Positions 26,063 through 35,655 are shown, counted from the first letter of the stretch. The stretch: DNA of 64,000 nucleotides from Mycolicibacter kumamotonensis (GCF_002086285.1 NZ_MVHU01000002.1:1-64000), one strand, 5' to 3'. The notes: generated by a model not told the origin, from the sequence alone. Numbers and translations are program-made.

Positions 26063-26965
26063 ATGTCCACTGCTTCAATTGATACGCCGATGGCGCCACG
26101 CGGTTTCGTAGCGAAAGCCGGAGTATTCGCCGCCGGAACCGCATTAGCCGGTGCGGTTGTGTTTGGCGGCGCGGCCGTTGCTCCGACGGTCACCGCCGGC
26201 CTTTCCGCGTCGGTCCAGCACGAGGTGACGCTGAACGCCTTCCCGACCTTCACCGAGAGCCTGCAGACCCTGCTGGACACCCTCGAGTTCGGCACGATGG
26301 GTCAGGTGCTGGGCCTGTTCGGCGAGGACATCAGCACCAGCTCAACCCTCGCCGCCCTGCTGGCCACGCTGAACCCGGACGGCCTGACGCTCGACGACGT
26401 CACCAACAACCTGTTCTCCAGCGATATCAGTTCGCTGCTGGCCGACGTGCAGATCCCCATCGGCGGCGGCGCCACCGCCGCGCTCGGTGAGGTGCCGATC
26501 GACGCCCTGATCGGTACCTTCATCGGCGGTACCGGCGCCAACGAGAGCATCGGCGACGTGCTGACCGCCCTCGGTCTCGGGCCGTACGTCGGCCTGCTGG
26601 ACCTGCCGTTCCTCGACCTGTCGCCGAACCTCACGGTGGCCGAGCTGCTCAGCGACATGCTGGGCATCGACAGCGACACCACGCTGGACAGCCTGGTGAT
26701 CGGTAACGGACAGACGCTGGGCGACGCGACTCTCGGTGGCCTGTTCGGCATCGACGGCAGCACGCCTTGGGACCAGTTCCTGGACAACATGACCGTCGGC
26801 GGAACGATCATCGACCCCGACGGCACGGGCATCCTGGGCGATGAGACGCTGGGCGCCCTGCTGACCAGCCTGCTCGGCGTGGGTGCCGACCCGGTGACCG
26901 ACGCCACCACGCTGACCGATTTCCTGGGCGACCTGGGCATCTTCAGCATGCTGGGTCTCGGCTGA
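26063..26965 (+). CDS. Exported mycobacterial protein of unrecognised family (paralogue B)
   Basis: 300 aa, with GAAGGGGG upstream of the ATG. The N-terminus (MSTASIDTPMAPRGFVAKAG) leads into an Ala/Gly/Val hydrophobic segment (about residues 19-45), then SVQHEVTLNAFPTFTESLQT. The body is built of Leu/Gly/Asp-rich repeats: SIGDVLTALG, TVAELLSDMLG, TLGDATLGGLFGIDG, ILGDETLGALLTSLLG. These are short amphipathic elements that suggest a repetitive helical or solenoid exported protein. It is paralogous to the gene at 24501-25565 but has no cysteines. It ends at a strong hairpin. Function unknown. Confidence 0.8.
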   Translation: MSTASIDTPMAPRGFVAKAGVFAAGTALAGAVVFGGAAVAPTVTAGLSASVQHEVTLNAFPTFTESLQTLLDTLEFGTMGQVLGLFGEDISTSSTLAALLATLNPDGLTLDDVTNNLFSSDISSLLADVQIPIGGGATAALGEVPIDALIGTFIGGTGANESIGDVLTALGLGPYVGLLDLPFLDLSPNLTVAELLSDMLGIDSDTTLDSLVIGNGQTLGDATLGGLFGIDGSTPWDQFLDNMTVGGTIIDPDGTGILGDETLGALLTSLLGVGADPVTDATTLTDFLGDLGIFSMLGLG

Positions 26966-26994
26966 GCGGAGTAGTTCACCGCGACTAGGGGACG

Positions 26995-27028
26995 CATCGG
27001 CCACAACCCCCGACGGTTGTGGCCGATG
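26995..27028 (+). terminator. Terminator after exported-protein paralogue B
   Basis: A 14-bp perfect stem CATCGGCCACAACC / GGTTGTGGCCGATG with a 6-nt loop, 29 bp past the stop, followed by TGTCGTTTC. Confidence 0.8.
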
Positions 27029-27062
27029 TGTCGTTTCACGGGTGCTCGTCATACTGATGACC

Positions 27063-27944
27063 ATGGCGTCTCACCGACGTCCCGCCCCGTTGCCGGTGCG
27101 TGACGGCCTGGGCCCGGCCCGCCTGCGGCTGCACGGCGGGCCGGTGGCCGCCGAGTTGCGCGACCGATTCGGCGCCGCGGCGGCGGCCAAGGTCGCCGCC
27201 GGCGAGGTGCTGACCGCCGACGGCGCAGTGGTCGACGAGACGACGGTGCTGCCGGCCGGTGCCCACATCTTCTGGTACCGGGAGCTGCCCGATGAGGTTC
27301 CGGTACCGTTCGACATCCCGGTGCTGCACCGCGACGACGACCTGGTGGTGGTCGACAAGCCGCACTTTCTGGCGACCATGCCCAGGGGCCGCCACGTGGC
27401 CCAGACCGCACTGGTGCGTTTGCGACGTGAGCTGGGGCTGCCCGAGTTGAGCCCGGCGCACCGCCTGGACCGCCTCACCGCCGGGGTCTTGCTGTTCACC
27501 ACCCGGCGCGAGCTGCGCGGGCCCTATCAGACGCTGTTCGCCCGCGGCGCGGTGCGCAAGCAATACCTGGCCCGCTCGTCGGCGCCGCCGACCGGGGAGT
27601 TTCCCCGGCTGGTGCGCAGCCGGATCGTCAAACGGCGCGGCTGCCTGCAGGCTTGTGAGGAACCCGGCGAGCCCAATGCCGAGACGCTGGTCGAAGCGCT
27701 GGACCCACCCAACAGTGGCTGCTATCGGCTGACCCCGCGCACCGGGCGGACCCATCAGTTGCGGGTGCACCTGGCCTCGCTCGGACTGCCCATCGACGGT
27801 GATCCGCTGTACCCGCGGGTCGTCGAGGTCGCCGCGGACGACTTCTCCACCCCGCTGTGCCTGCTGGCCCACCGGCTCGAGTTCGAGGACCCGTTCACCG
27901 GACGGCGGCGCTGCTTCGTCAGCGGCCGCGCGTTTCAGCGCTGA
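27063..27944 (+). CDS. RluA-family RNA pseudouridine synthase (Rv3300c type)
   Basis: 293 aa. It isomerises uridine to pseudouridine in rRNA or tRNA; the target is unknown. The RluA catalytic block is AHRLDRLTAGVLLFTTRRE with the essential Asp, preceded by LHRDDDLVVVDKPHFLATMP. Later come RTGRTHQLRVHLASLGLPIDGDPLYP in adjoining blocks and the C-terminal LLAHRLEFEDPFTG. Several starts are possible (GTG 27042, ATG 27057, ATG 27063). I chose 27063 because CATACT lies 7 nt upstream (leaderless pattern) and MASHRRPAPL matches the family N-terminus. It resembles M. tuberculosis Rv3300c. Confidence 0.9.
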   Translation: MASHRRPAPLPVRDGLGPARLRLHGGPVAAELRDRFGAAAAAKVAAGEVLTADGAVVDETTVLPAGAHIFWYRELPDEVPVPFDIPVLHRDDDLVVVDKPHFLATMPRGRHVAQTALVRLRRELGLPELSPAHRLDRLTAGVLLFTTRRELRGPYQTLFARGAVRKQYLARSSAPPTGEFPRLVRSRIVKRRGCLQACEEPGEPNAETLVEALDPPNSGCYRLTPRTGRTHQLRVHLASLGLPIDGDPLYPRVVEVAADDFSTPLCLLAHRLEFEDPFTGRRRCFVSGRAFQR

Positions 27945-27994
27945 GCGTGCCGGGTACAGCAAGGCACGACAGAGCAGAGGGGAGCCTGATTCTG

Positions 27995-28429
27995 ATGAAG
28001 GCACACGGCAGGATGGCGATCGCGGTGCTCGGCAGCGCAGCGGCGCTGGTCGCAGCGGGTTGCAGCGGTACCAAAGAAGAAGCTCCGACCAGCACCACGA
28101 CCACCACGACCGAGACCACGACCACCACGATGGAGACCACGCCGCTGGAGCCGGCACCCGGCGAGCCCGGCGGCCCCGGCGGCGGTGGTGAGATTCCCGG
28201 CGGCCCCACCGGCGGTGGTGGGCCCGGCGGTGGTGGCGGTGAGATTCCGGGTGGCCCGACCGGTGGTGGCGGGCCCGGTGGTGGTGGCGGCCAGATACCG
28301 GGCGGCCCGACCGGTAGTGGTGGGCCCGGTGGTGGTGGCGGTCAGATTCCGGGCGGCCCGACCGGCTGGGGCGGTCCCGGCGGAGGCGGGGGCTGCGTGC
28401 CCGGTGTGGGTTGCGGCGGGTGGCCGTGA
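27995..28429 (+). CDS. Small Gly/Pro-repeat lipoprotein
   Basis: 144 aa with GAGGGGAG upstream of ATG 27995. The signal sequence MKAHGRMAIAVLGSAAALVA ends in lipobox VAAGC (Cys 23), so it should be lipid-anchored outside the membrane. A Thr/Glu-rich linker (TSTTTTTTETTTTTMETT) is followed by four 17-residue repeats of the pattern G-E/Q-IPGGPTG-x-GGPGGGG, ending in CVPGVGCGGWP. There is no enzymatic domain. The extended repeat and two terminal cysteines suggest a cell-wall-spanning structural protein; that is inference. It is convergent with nei, 16 bp between stops. Confidence 0.8.
   Translation: MKAHGRMAIAVLGSAAALVAAGCSGTKEEAPTSTTTTTTETTTTTMETTPLEPAPGEPGGPGGGGEIPGGPTGGGGPGGGGGEIPGGPTGGGGPGGGGGQIPGGPTGSGGPGGGGGQIPGGPTGWGGPGGGGGCVPGVGCGGWP
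28190..28393 (+). repeat. Four 51-bp tandem repeats inside the lipoprotein gene
   Basis: Units start at codons 66, 83, 100 and 117, each encoding E/Q-IPGGPTG-x-GGPGGGGG. A fifth unit begins at codon 134 and diverges into CVPGVGC. The in-frame 51-bp period makes length variation between strains likely. Confidence 0.8.
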
Positions 28430-28445
28430 TCGGCAACCGGCGAAC

Positions 28446-29195
28446 TCACCGCTGACACGACCCGCACCAGTAGCTGACGCGCTCACCGCCGCGGTCGCAT
28501 TCCAGCGGGGTGCCGCAGCGCCGGCACGGCTGCCCGGCCCGGCCGTACACCCACAGCTGACGGCCCCGGCGGGTATCGCCGGTGGTGCAGCGGGTCCACC
28601 GCAGCCGGTTGGCCCACAGCATGTCGTGCGCTCGAGCCACCAAGCGGGCCGGATCCGCCAGCGCCGCCACCGGGGTGGTCGGCAATCGACCGACGACGAA
28701 GCACAGTTCGTTGCAGTAGACGTTGCCGATGCCGGCCAGCACGGTCTGATCCAGCAGTGCCGCCGCCAGCGGACGGTGGGGACCGGCCACCAGGTTGGCG
28801 AGCGCGATGTCGGGATCCCAGTCGGCGCCGAGCAGATCCGGACCCAGATGCGCGACGGCCTCGCCGTCGCGGTCGCGGTCCAGCACCTCCAGTACGCCCA
28901 GGTCGATGCCCAGGGCGCGAACGGGGCCTGCCTCCAAGCAGATTCGCACCCGATGGTCGAGCGGGCCGCGGGTGATCCGCCAGCTGCCCTCCATCTTCAG
29001 ATGCGAGTGGATACTGGCCCGCCCGGCGCGGATGAACAAATGCTTGCCGCGGCTGATCACCTCATCCACCCGCTGACCGGTCAGGTCGACCGTCGCATAG
29101 CGGGGGACCCGGATGTCGCAGCGGGTCAAGGTCTTTCCCCTCAGAGCGTCGTCAAGCACGGCGGCGGTGTGAAAGACGGTGTCACCCTCGGGCAT
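28446..29195 (-). CDS. nei: Endonuclease VIII-type DNA glycosylase/AP lyase
   Basis: 249 aa. It removes oxidised pyrimidines and cuts AP sites in base-excision repair. The N-terminal MPEGDTVF carries the catalytic Pro-Glu of the Fpg/Nei family; the helix-two-turn-helix contains [20 protein letters not shown]; and the C-terminal zinc finger is [24 protein letters not shown] split at the ligands (Cys-x2-Cys...Cys-x2-Cys). It resembles Rv3297. The ATG shares its A with the lhr TGA (TGATG), so nei is co-translated with lhr, as in M. tuberculosis. Confidence 0.94.
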   Translation of the reverse strand: MPEGDTVFHTAAVLDDALRGKTLTRCDIRVPRYATVDLTGQRVDEVISRGKHLFIRAGRASIHSHLKMEGSWRITRGPLDHRVRICLEAGPVRALGIDLGVLEVLDRDRDGEAVAHLGPDLLGADWDPDIALANLVAGPHRPLAAALLDQTVLAGIGNVYCNELCFVVGRLPTTPVAALADPARLVARAHDMLWANRLRWTRCTTGDTRRGRQLWVYGRAGQPCRRCGTPLECDRGGERVSYWCGSCQR

Positions 29196-32100
29196 CAGCG
29201 CAGTCGCAATCCCCGTGGGGTGCGGGAGAACCCGGCCTCGGTCAACGCGGCCAGCGTCGGCGAATCGTGAAGCTCCAGCACAGCGGTGCCGTCCACCCGC
29301 TCGAGGAGAATCCCGTCGACCCGGCGGTCGGCGATCAGCCCGGCCAGCGCTCCGGCGGCGGCGCGCTGGGCCTCGGCGGCATCGGTGTCCGTGGCGAAGT
29401 TCAGCAGCGACCGGCCGCCGCGCTCGAGGAACCACACCAGCGCTCCGTCGACGATCACCACCAGCGCTCCCGCCTTGCGGCCCGGGCGGGCGGTGCCGGG
29501 ATGGGCCGGCCAACTCAGAGCCGCCCCGTACGGGTTGGCCGGGTCGGCGGCGGCCAGGGCCACCGCGTGGTACTCCGGGCGGGCCGGGTCGACACCATCG
29601 AGGTACCCGCGCAGTCGGTCCACGGTCGAGGCGAGGGCGAACTGGGCCGCGCCCAATGATTCGATGAAGTAACCCCGCTGGCAGCGCCCGGCTTCCTCGA
29701 ACGCCGTCAGCACCTTGTAGAGGGTGCCGAATCCGCCCGGCACCGCTTCGGCGGCCACCGCGCCGCGGGTCAATACCCCGTAGCGGTGCAACAGCAGCTC
29801 GGCGGTGTGATGCCCGCGCATCGTGGAATCCTGTTCCGGTGCAAGCAGCCTCGACCAACGCCCGGCCACGGTCGGGTCGGCGGCTCGGGTGGAGGCGTGG
29901 GCGACGTGAAAGCGGCTCAGCCGAGGCGGGCGCTTGGTTCGGTGCGCGGGGGTTCCGCGCCGGGTTCCGGTCAGCACCGCCCGCACCGGGGCGAAGGTGT
30001 CACCGGTGACCCATCCCGCCCAGATCAATTCCCACAGGGCGGTTTTCAGCGCTGTCGAGTCCGCTTCGCCGCCTTCACCGCAGAGCTGACGGAAGAAGAA
30101 CGCGCCGCCACCGTCGAGCAGGTCCAGGATCCTGCGGTGGGTGTCGCCGAATTCGATCGGGGCGCCGGGAGTCAAGGTCAACGGCGCCGAATCGGCGGTG
30201 TGGAAGGTGATCCAGCCGTCGGCGGCCAAAGCGCTGCCGGCCGGGGCGCCCGCACCGGCCCACAGCACCTCACCGGAGGCCAGCAGTTCGTCGAGCATGG
30301 CCGGGGAGTAGTCACGCACGCGCGTTCCCAGTATCAGCGGCTCGACCGCCGAGGCCGGCAGCGGCACGCCCGCCAGCTGCTCGATCACCCCGGCCAGCCC
30401 GTCGAGTCCGGATGCTGCGCCTATCTGTTGCCAGTCCGGCAGGAAACGCGCGTAGGCGGTCGGGGACACCGGTTCGATCGCCGAACGCAGCGCGGCCAGC
30501 GACCGGCGCCGCAGAATCCGCAGCACCTCGGCGTCGCACCACTGCTCGCCCGGGGAGTCCGGGAAGTCCGCGAACTCCCCGCGCACCACGCGTCCGTCGG
30601 CGGCCAGCCGTCCCAGCGCATCAGCGGCCACTCGGGGACCCAGCCCGAATCGCTCGGCGGCCTGCCCGGTGGTGAACGGTCCGTGGGTGCGGGCGAAGCG
30701 GCCCAGCAGTTCACTCAGTGGGTCGGCGACCGGCTCGGTGAAACCGGCCGGCACCCCGGGCGGCACCGCCACCCCGATGCCGTCGCGCAGCCGGCCGATG
30801 TCCTCGATGGCGATCCACCAGCTGCGCCCGGCGAACGACACCGTCAGCACCCGCCGGTCGGCGAGCAGATGCTCCAGCCAACCGCTCACATCCACGGTGC
30901 CGTCGGGTGTGCCCGCGCGCTGCGCGATCTCCTCGACGGTGAGCGGGCCCAGCAGCCGCAGCAGATCCGCGACCCCCTCGGCGTCGCGGGCGGCCTTCTC
31001 CGGGGTCAGGTGCTGCAACTGGCGGGTGGTGGCGGTGACGACGGCGGGATCGAGCAACTCGCGCAGCTCCACCCGGCCCAGCAGTTGTGCCAGCAGCGTG
31101 GGATCCAGCGCCAGCGCCGCCGCGCGGCGCTCGGCCAACGGGCTGTCGCCCTCGTAGATGAACGCCCCGACGTAGCCGAACAACAACGACGCCGCGAACG
31201 GTGACGGGGTGGCCGTCTCGACCTGCGCCACCTGCACCCGGCGCTGCGCGATCCGCGCCATCAGGTCGGTCAGTGCCGGGACGTCGTAGACGTCCTGCAG
31301 GCATTCGCGCACGGTCTCCAGCACTATCGGGAATGCGGGGTATCTGCGCGCCACGTCCAGCAATTGGGCGGCCCGCTGGCGTTGCTGCCACAACGGTGTG
31401 CGGCGGCCCGGGTGCCGTCGCGGCAACAGCAGCGCCCGGGCCGCGCATTCGCGGAACCGGCTGGCGAACAGTGCCGAGCCGCCCACCTCGGCGGTGACGA
31501 TCGGCTCGATCTCCCCGGCGTCGAAGACGAACAGGTCCGCTCCGGGTGCCTCGGAGGCTGCGTCTGCGTCGGCGTCGGGCAGTCGCACCACGATGCCGTC
31601 GTCGGAGGCGGTCGGTTTCTCGTCGATGCCGTAGCGGTCGCGCAGCCGCCGGCCCACCGCCAGTGCCAGCGGCCCGTGCACCCGCAGGCCGTAGGGCGAG
31701 TGCAGCACCACCCGCCAGTCGCCGAGCTCGTCGCGGAACCGCTCCACCAGCAGCGTGGTGTCGGTGGGAACCCTTCCGGTGGCGGTGCGTTGGTCATCGA
31801 GCAGCCGCCACAGATTGTCGGTGGCGTAGTCATCGAAACCCAAACCGGCGCAGCGTTTGTCGAGTTCCGCGCGGTCGAGTCCGGCCAACTCGCCGGTGAA
31901 CTTCCCCAGCGCGGCGCCGAGTTCGGCCGGTCGCCCGACGCCGTCGCCGTGCCAGAACGGCAGCCTGCCGGGCTGGCCGGGGGCCGGGGCCACCAGCACC
32001 CGGTCGTGGGTGATCTCGGTGATCCGCCAGCTGGTGGCGCCCAGCGAGATCACATCGCCGGGCCGCGACTCGTAGACCATCTCCTCGTCGAGTTCGCCCA

Positions 32101-33667
32101 CCCGCGACGGTTTGGATGTCCCGGCCAGATACACCGCGAACAAGCCGCGATCCGGGATGGCGCCGCCGGAGGTGACGGCCAGCCGCTGGGCGCCGGGCCG
32201 GCCGGTCAGGGTGCCGGAGTCGCGGTCGTAGACCAGCCGGGGCCGCAGCTCGGCGAACTCGGTCGACGGGTATTTTCCGGAGAGCAGATCCAGCGTCGCC
32301 TCGAATACGCTGCGGGGCAACGTCGCGAACGGGGCGCTGCGCCGCACCGTGTCGAACCAGGCCTCGGCGTCCAGCGGCTCCAGTGCAGCCGCGGCCACCG
32401 TGTGCTGGGCCAGAATGTCCAGCGGATTGGCCGGCACCGTCAACGTCTCGATCTGACCGGCCAGCATCCGCTGCACCGCGTTCGCGCAGCCGATCAGATC
32501 GGTGCGGTGCTTGGGAATGACCACCCCCCGGGAGATCTCCCCGACCTGATGTCCGGCCCGCCCGATGCGCTGCAGTCCGCTGGCCACCGACGGCGGCGCC
32601 TCGATCTGAATGACCAGGTCGACGGCGCCCATGTCGATGCCCAATTCCAGGCTCGAGGTCGCCACCACCGCCCGCAGCCGCCCGCTTTTGAGGTCTTCCT
32701 CGACCGCGGCACGGGTCTCCTTGGACACCGACCCGTGATGGGCTCGCGCCAACGGTGCCGGCGAGGCCGGGTCATCACAGCGCTCGGCGTGAATCTCGTT
32801 GAGACGCGCGGTCAATCGCTCGGCCAGGCGCCGCGAGTTGGCGAACACGATCGAAGAGTGATGCGCCTCGATCAGGTCGACTACGCGCTCCTCGACCTGA
32901 GGCCAGATGGTGCCCTCGGCGGGACTGGCCATGTCGGGCACCGGCACCTGCACCGTCAACTCGAACGTCTTGGCCGCCGGCGGCGCCACGATCCGGGTCG
33001 GGGACTGACCGGACAGAAAACGGGCCACCTCTTCGGCGGGACGCACGGTGGCGCTCAGCCCGATGCGCTGCGCGGGCCGGGCCAGTCGAGCGTCGAGGCG
33101 CTCCAGCGACAACGCCAGGTGGCTGCCGCGCTTGGTGCCCGCCACCGCGTGCACTTCGTCGACGATCACCGTCTGTACCCCGGTCAGGGTCTCCCGCGCC
33201 GCCGACGTCAGCATCAAAAACAGTGACTCGGGGGTGGTGATCAGGATGTCGGGGGGCTTGGCGATGAGTTCACGGCGCCGCGCCGCGGAGGTGTCGCCGG
33301 AACGCACCCCGACGGTGATGGCCGGGGCGGGCAGGCCACGGTGCGCAGCGATGCGGCCGATGCCGGCCAGGGGGGTGCGCAGGTTGCGTTCGACGTCGAC
33401 GGCCAGCGCCTTGAGCGGAGACACGTACAGCACCCGGGTGCCACCCGAGGGCGGGTCCGGCTCCGCGGCCAGCCGGTCCAGGGCCCACAGGAACGCCGCC
33501 AGCGTCTTGCCGGACCCGGTGGGGGCGACCACCAGCGTGTTGTGTCCGTCGGCGATCGCCGACCAGGCCTGCTCCTGGGCCGTGGTGGGCGCGGTGAAGG
33601 TGCCGGTGAACCAGTCCTGGGTCAGCGCGGAGAACCGGGCCAGCGGGGTGGCGGGTTCTCGGCTCAC
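29195..33667 (-). CDS. lhr: Lhr-type ATP-dependent DNA helicase
   Basis: 1490 aa from the GTG at 33667, the point where similarity to mycobacterial Lhr begins ([17 protein letters not shown]). A superfamily 2 translocase with Walker A APTGSGKT (48-55), DEVH box [15 protein letters not shown], motif III SATVRP, motif [14 protein letters not shown], then a winged helix and the long Lhr C-terminal domains. Lhr unwinds RNA:DNA hybrids and is part of the mycobacterial DNA-damage response. The frame continues 54 codons upstream, but that region has atypical composition and overlaps the next promoter. It forms an operon with nei. Confidence 0.94.
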   Translation of the reverse strand: MSREPATPLARFSALTQDWFTGTFTAPTTAQEQAWSAIADGHNTLVVAPTGSGKTLAAFLWALDRLAAEPDPPSGGTRVLYVSPLKALAVDVERNLRTPLAGIGRIAAHRGLPAPAITVGVRSGDTSAARRRELIAKPPDILITTPESLFLMLTSAARETLTGVQTVIVDEVHAVAGTKRGSHLALSLERLDARLARPAQRIGLSATVRPAEEVARFLSGQSPTRIVAPPAAKTFELTVQVPVPDMASPAEGTIWPQVEERVVDLIEAHHSSIVFANSRRLAERLTARLNEIHAERCDDPASPAPLARAHHGSVSKETRAAVEEDLKSGRLRAVVATSSLELGIDMGAVDLVIQIEAPPSVASGLQRIGRAGHQVGEISRGVVIPKHRTDLIGCANAVQRMLAGQIETLTVPANPLDILAQHTVAAAALEPLDAEAWFDTVRRSAPFATLPRSVFEATLDLLSGKYPSTEFAELRPRLVYDRDSGTLTGRPGAQRLAVTSGGAIPDRGLFAVYLAGTSKPSRVGELDEEMVYESRPGDVISLGATSWRITEITHDRVLVAPAPGQPGRLPFWHGDGVGRPAELGAALGKFTGELAGLDRAELDKRCAGLGFDDYATDNLWRLLDDQRTATGRVPTDTTLLVERFRDELGDWRVVLHSPYGLRVHGPLALAVGRRLRDRYGIDEKPTASDDGIVVRLPDADADAASEAPGADLFVFDAGEIEPIVTAEVGGSALFASRFRECAARALLLPRRHPGRRTPLWQQRQRAAQLLDVARRYPAFPIVLETVRECLQDVYDVPALTDLMARIAQRRVQVAQVETATPSPFAASLLFGYVGAFIYEGDSPLAERRAAALALDPTLLAQLLGRVELRELLDPAVVTATTRQLQHLTPEKAARDAEGVADLLRLLGPLTVEEIAQRAGTPDGTVDVSGWLEHLLADRRVLTVSFAGRSWWIAIEDIGRLRDGIGVAVPPGVPAGFTEPVADPLSELLGRFARTHGPFTTGQAAERFGLGPRVAADALGRLAADGRVVRGEFADFPDSPGEQWCDAEVLRILRRRSLAALRSAIEPVSPTAYARFLPDWQQIGAASGLDGLAGVIEQLAGVPLPASAVEPLILGTRVRDYSPAMLDELLASGEVLWAGAGAPAGSALAADGWITFHTADSAPLTLTPGAPIEFGDTHRRILDLLDGGGAFFFRQLCGEGGEADSTALKTALWELIWAGWVTGDTFAPVRAVLTGTRRGTPAHRTKRPPRLSRFHVAHASTRAADPTVAGRWSRLLAPEQDSTMRGHHTAELLLHRYGVLTRGAVAAEAVPGGFGTLYKVLTAFEEAGRCQRGYFIESLGAAQFALASTVDRLRGYLDGVDPARPEYHAVALAAADPANPYGAALSWPAHPGTARPGRKAGALVVIVDGALVWFLERGGRSLLNFATDTDAAEAQRAAAGALAGLIADRRVDGILLERVDGTAVLELHDSPTLAALTEAGFSRTPRGLRLR

Positions 33668-33711
33668 CCCGCCATCGTGCCAACTTCGCGGCCGCGCTGC
33701 CGGGTGGTGCG

Positions 33712-33736
33712 GTTTTGTGCCGGTCGCAGCCGGGTA
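33712..33736 (+). promoter_or_regulatory. SigF-type promoter of the membrane protein-hemophore pair
   Basis: GTTTT, 15 nt, GGGTA (or GGTTT with 16 nt). It matches the mycobacterial SigF consensus and is 35 bp before ATG 33772. Confidence 0.65.
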
Positions 33737-33771
33737 TTCCGTCGTTCGGGGCACCGGTGAAGGGGGGCGGC

Positions 33772-34161
33772 ATGACCGTTTTGGACGACAGGGCCCGGAC
33801 GGCACGGCCGATTTTCGCCGACGTGGCACCGGCGCCGTCGCCTCCGGAGGCGCCCGCGCGCGACTGGACGTGGATCAACTGGACGTTGTCGCTGCTGACC
33901 GCGCCGGGCGCGGTGTTGTTGATGGCGTTCGCGCTGTCCAGGGTGGCGGGCACCGCGTTGTGCAGCACCGCGGGCTGCCCGGCGCCGAGGGTCAACGCCT
34001 CGCTGTTCGGCCTGCTCTACCACGGGGCGGCCGGTGTTGCGGCGGTGACGCTGTTCCTTGCCTTCTTCTTCGCGACGACACGCCGGCGCGGGATCGCGGT
34101 CTGGGCGTGCGGCTGGGTCCTGTTGGTAGCCGACCTGCTGGTCCTGGTCGCGGTGTTTTGA
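33772..34161 (+). CDS. Small membrane protein, three predicted helices
   Basis: 129 aa, GGGGGG before the ATG. The N-terminal 35 residues are hydrophilic; hydrophobic helices follow at about 41-63, 78-98 and 107-128. A short CSTAGCP loop with two Cys lies between helices 1 and 2, on the exported side if the N-terminus is cytoplasmic. The gene at 51049-51402 is a clear paralogue (CSTAECP loop; same RRRG turn and LL-x-DLL-x-LV end). It overlaps the following hemophore-related gene (TGATG). Function unknown; probable SigF target. Confidence 0.75.
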   Translation: MTVLDDRARTARPIFADVAPAPSPPEAPARDWTWINWTLSLLTAPGAVLLMAFALSRVAGTALCSTAGCPAPRVNASLFGLLYHGAAGVAAVTLFLAFFFATTRRRGIAVWACGWVLLVADLLVLVAVF

Positions 34162-34490
34162 TGCCCCGGTTCGTGCAACTGACCGCCGCCGCCGCCGGAT
34201 GCGCGACCCTTGGGCTCACCGCCGGTCTGGTGGTGGCATCCGCCGATCCGCAGGAGGCGGTCAACACGACCTGCAGCTACTCCCAGGTGGTGTCGGCGAT
34301 GACCGATCAGTCACCGGGGATCGCCGAGCAGTTCTACGCGACGCCGGCGGCGCAGTCCTGGCTGCAGAACTTTCTGGCCGCGCCGCCCCTGCAGCGTCAG
34401 CAGCTGGTCGAACAGGCAGAGAGCACCCCCGAGGCTCCCGAGTACGTCGCGCTGTGGGGCCCGCTGGCCAACGGTTGCGATTACTACTGA
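34161..34490 (+). CDS. Hemophore-related protein (Rv0203/Rv1174c type)
   Basis: 109 aa. It has a Sec signal peptide (about residues 1-28, ending VVASA). The mature part contains the family signature NTTCSYSQVVSAMTDQSPG, QSWLQNFLAAPPLQRQQLVEQ and a C-terminal NGCDYY. The two Cys probably form a disulfide. Relatives include the secreted heme-binding Rv0203; whether this member binds heme is not known. It is translationally coupled to the small membrane protein upstream. A second paralogue is at 45883-46218. Confidence 0.82.
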   Translation: MPRFVQLTAAAAGCATLGLTAGLVVASADPQEAVNTTCSYSQVVSAMTDQSPGIAEQFYATPAAQSWLQNFLAAPPLQRQQLVEQAESTPEAPEYVALWGPLANGCDYY

Positions 34491-34507
34491 GCCGGCGTCC
34501 TCGACGC

Positions 34508-34822
34508 TCACTCCTCGACGTTGTAGAACGAGTCGCCGTCTTCGGGGCTGCCGGAGACTTGAGCGCGGTGTCGGCCGCCGGTGATCGCCCGGTCCGCCTC
34601 GTCCGATCCTGGGGGTGCCCCGGTGTCGGGTTGCTCGGCGGCCAGCTTGTCATCCCGTGACTCGTTGATCGCCGCGCCGCCCGGCTGCCAGCTCTCCGGT
34701 GGCGTGACGGTCGCATCCCCGTCGTCATTGCGAAGCTCGTCGGAGTCGGTGGCCTCGCTGGCCGGCAGCGTGTCGTCATCGGTGGTGTCGGTGGCGGGAT
34801 CGACTTCGGGCTGATCGGTCAT
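34508..34822 (-). CDS. Small acidic protein, probably disordered
   Basis: 104 aa with no hydrophobic segment. Asp, Glu, Thr and Pro dominate (DPATDTTDDDTLPASEATDSDE). The C-terminal half has a more conserved look: ESWQPGGAAINESRDDKLAAEQPDTG and SGSPEDGDSFYNVEE. I recognise no domain. It lies downstream of the GlnR-like regulator on the same strand, 42 bp apart, and may be in its operon. Low sequence complexity, so the call rests on length, position and codon usage. Confidence 0.6.
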   Translation of the reverse strand: MTDQPEVDPATDTTDDDTLPASEATDSDELRNDDGDATVTPPESWQPGGAAINESRDDKLAAEQPDTGAPPGSDEADRAITGGRHRAQVSGSPEDGDSFYNVEE

Positions 34823-34864
34823 GTGCTTGGCGCTCTCGTTCGGTTTCCGAGGTCCGCGATCGGC

Positions 34865-35539
34865 TCAGTTGGCGATCGCCCATTGCGGTTGAGGCGACTC
34901 CGGTGTCATGTATCCGACGCCGCGGACCGTGTCGACGATCGACTCGTGTTCGGGGCCGAGTTTGGCGCGCAACCGCTGTACGTGGACGTCGACCTTGCGA
35001 CGGCTGCCTCCGCCACCCCAGACCTCACGCAGCAGCCTGGTGCGGGTGAACGCCTGGCCCGCGTGCCGCACCAGATGGTTGAGCAGCTTGAACTCGGTGA
35101 GGGTGAGGTCGAGTTCGCGGTTCGACAGGGACGCGGTGTAGCTGTCCGGGTGGATGACGAGGTCGCCGAATTGCAGTGTGGTGTGGATTGATCCACGGCG
35201 GCGGGCCAGCGCCAAGCGCAGTCGCGCATGCGCCTCGGCAGGCCCCGCGGTGGCGACCAGAACATCGTCGACCTGCCAGTCGAGGTCGACCGCGGCGAAG
35301 TCTTCGGCGCTCACCACCGCAACCACCGCGGCCGACGGTAGCCAGGTGCACAGCCGCCGGCAGGTTTCACGCGAGATCGTCAGATCGGTGCAACCGTCCA
35401 CCAGCACCGCTGTGGCGCTGTGGCAGTCGGCCGGGGCGGTGATGGCCAGTGGAGCGCGGACAACCGAATGCCCGAAGACGCGTAGGACCGACAGGGACTG
35501 TTCGAACTCGTCCCGGTCGGTCAGTAACAGAATGTCCAT
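34865..35539 (-). CDS. GlnR-like OmpR-family winged-helix transcriptional regulator
   Basis: 224 aa. The N-terminal half is an atypical receiver domain (MDILLLTDRDEFEQSLSVLR; LVDGCTDLTISRETCRRL) that resembles GlnR rather than classical response regulators: the single Asp of VDG is kept but the acidic pocket is not obvious. The C-terminal half is a Trans_reg_C winged helix (LDLTLTEFKLLNHLVRHAGQAFTRTRLLREVWG, VDVHVQRLRAKLGPEHESIVDTVRGVGY, given here in blocks). There is no adjacent histidine kinase. A SigF-type promoter lies 50 bp upstream, so it may be a secondary regulator of the SigF response. Targets unknown. Confidence 0.85.
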   Translation of the reverse strand: MDILLLTDRDEFEQSLSVLRVFGHSVVRAPLAITAPADCHSATAVLVDGCTDLTISRETCRRLCTWLPSAAVVAVVSAEDFAAVDLDWQVDDVLVATAGPAEAHARLRLALARRRGSIHTTLQFGDLVIHPDSYTASLSNRELDLTLTEFKLLNHLVRHAGQAFTRTRLLREVWGGGGSRRKVDVHVQRLRAKLGPEHESIVDTVRGVGYMTPESPQPQWAIAN

Positions 35540-35588
35540 CGCCTGGCTCCCGCCCTCGGAAATTCCTCGGTGCCTTTCAAGGCACTAT

Positions 35589-35613
35589 TACCCGCTACCG
35601 GGCGTGAATAACC
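35589..35613 (-). promoter_or_regulatory. SigF-type promoter of the GlnR-like regulator gene
   Basis: On the minus strand GGTTA, 15 nt, GGGTA. It is 50 bp before the ATG at 35539. Confidence 0.65.
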
Positions 35614-35620
35614 GCCTAGC

Positions 35621-35655
35621 GATAGACCCGGCCCGCGCCGCGGGCCGGGCCTATC
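35621..35655 (-). terminator. Terminator hairpin downstream of the CsbD-like gene
   Basis: GATAG, one unpaired base, then a 10-bp GC stem CCCGGCCCGC / GCGGGCCGGG, one unpaired base, and CTATC. It lies 11 bp past the CsbD-like stop codon and just upstream of the next promoter. Confidence 0.7.
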
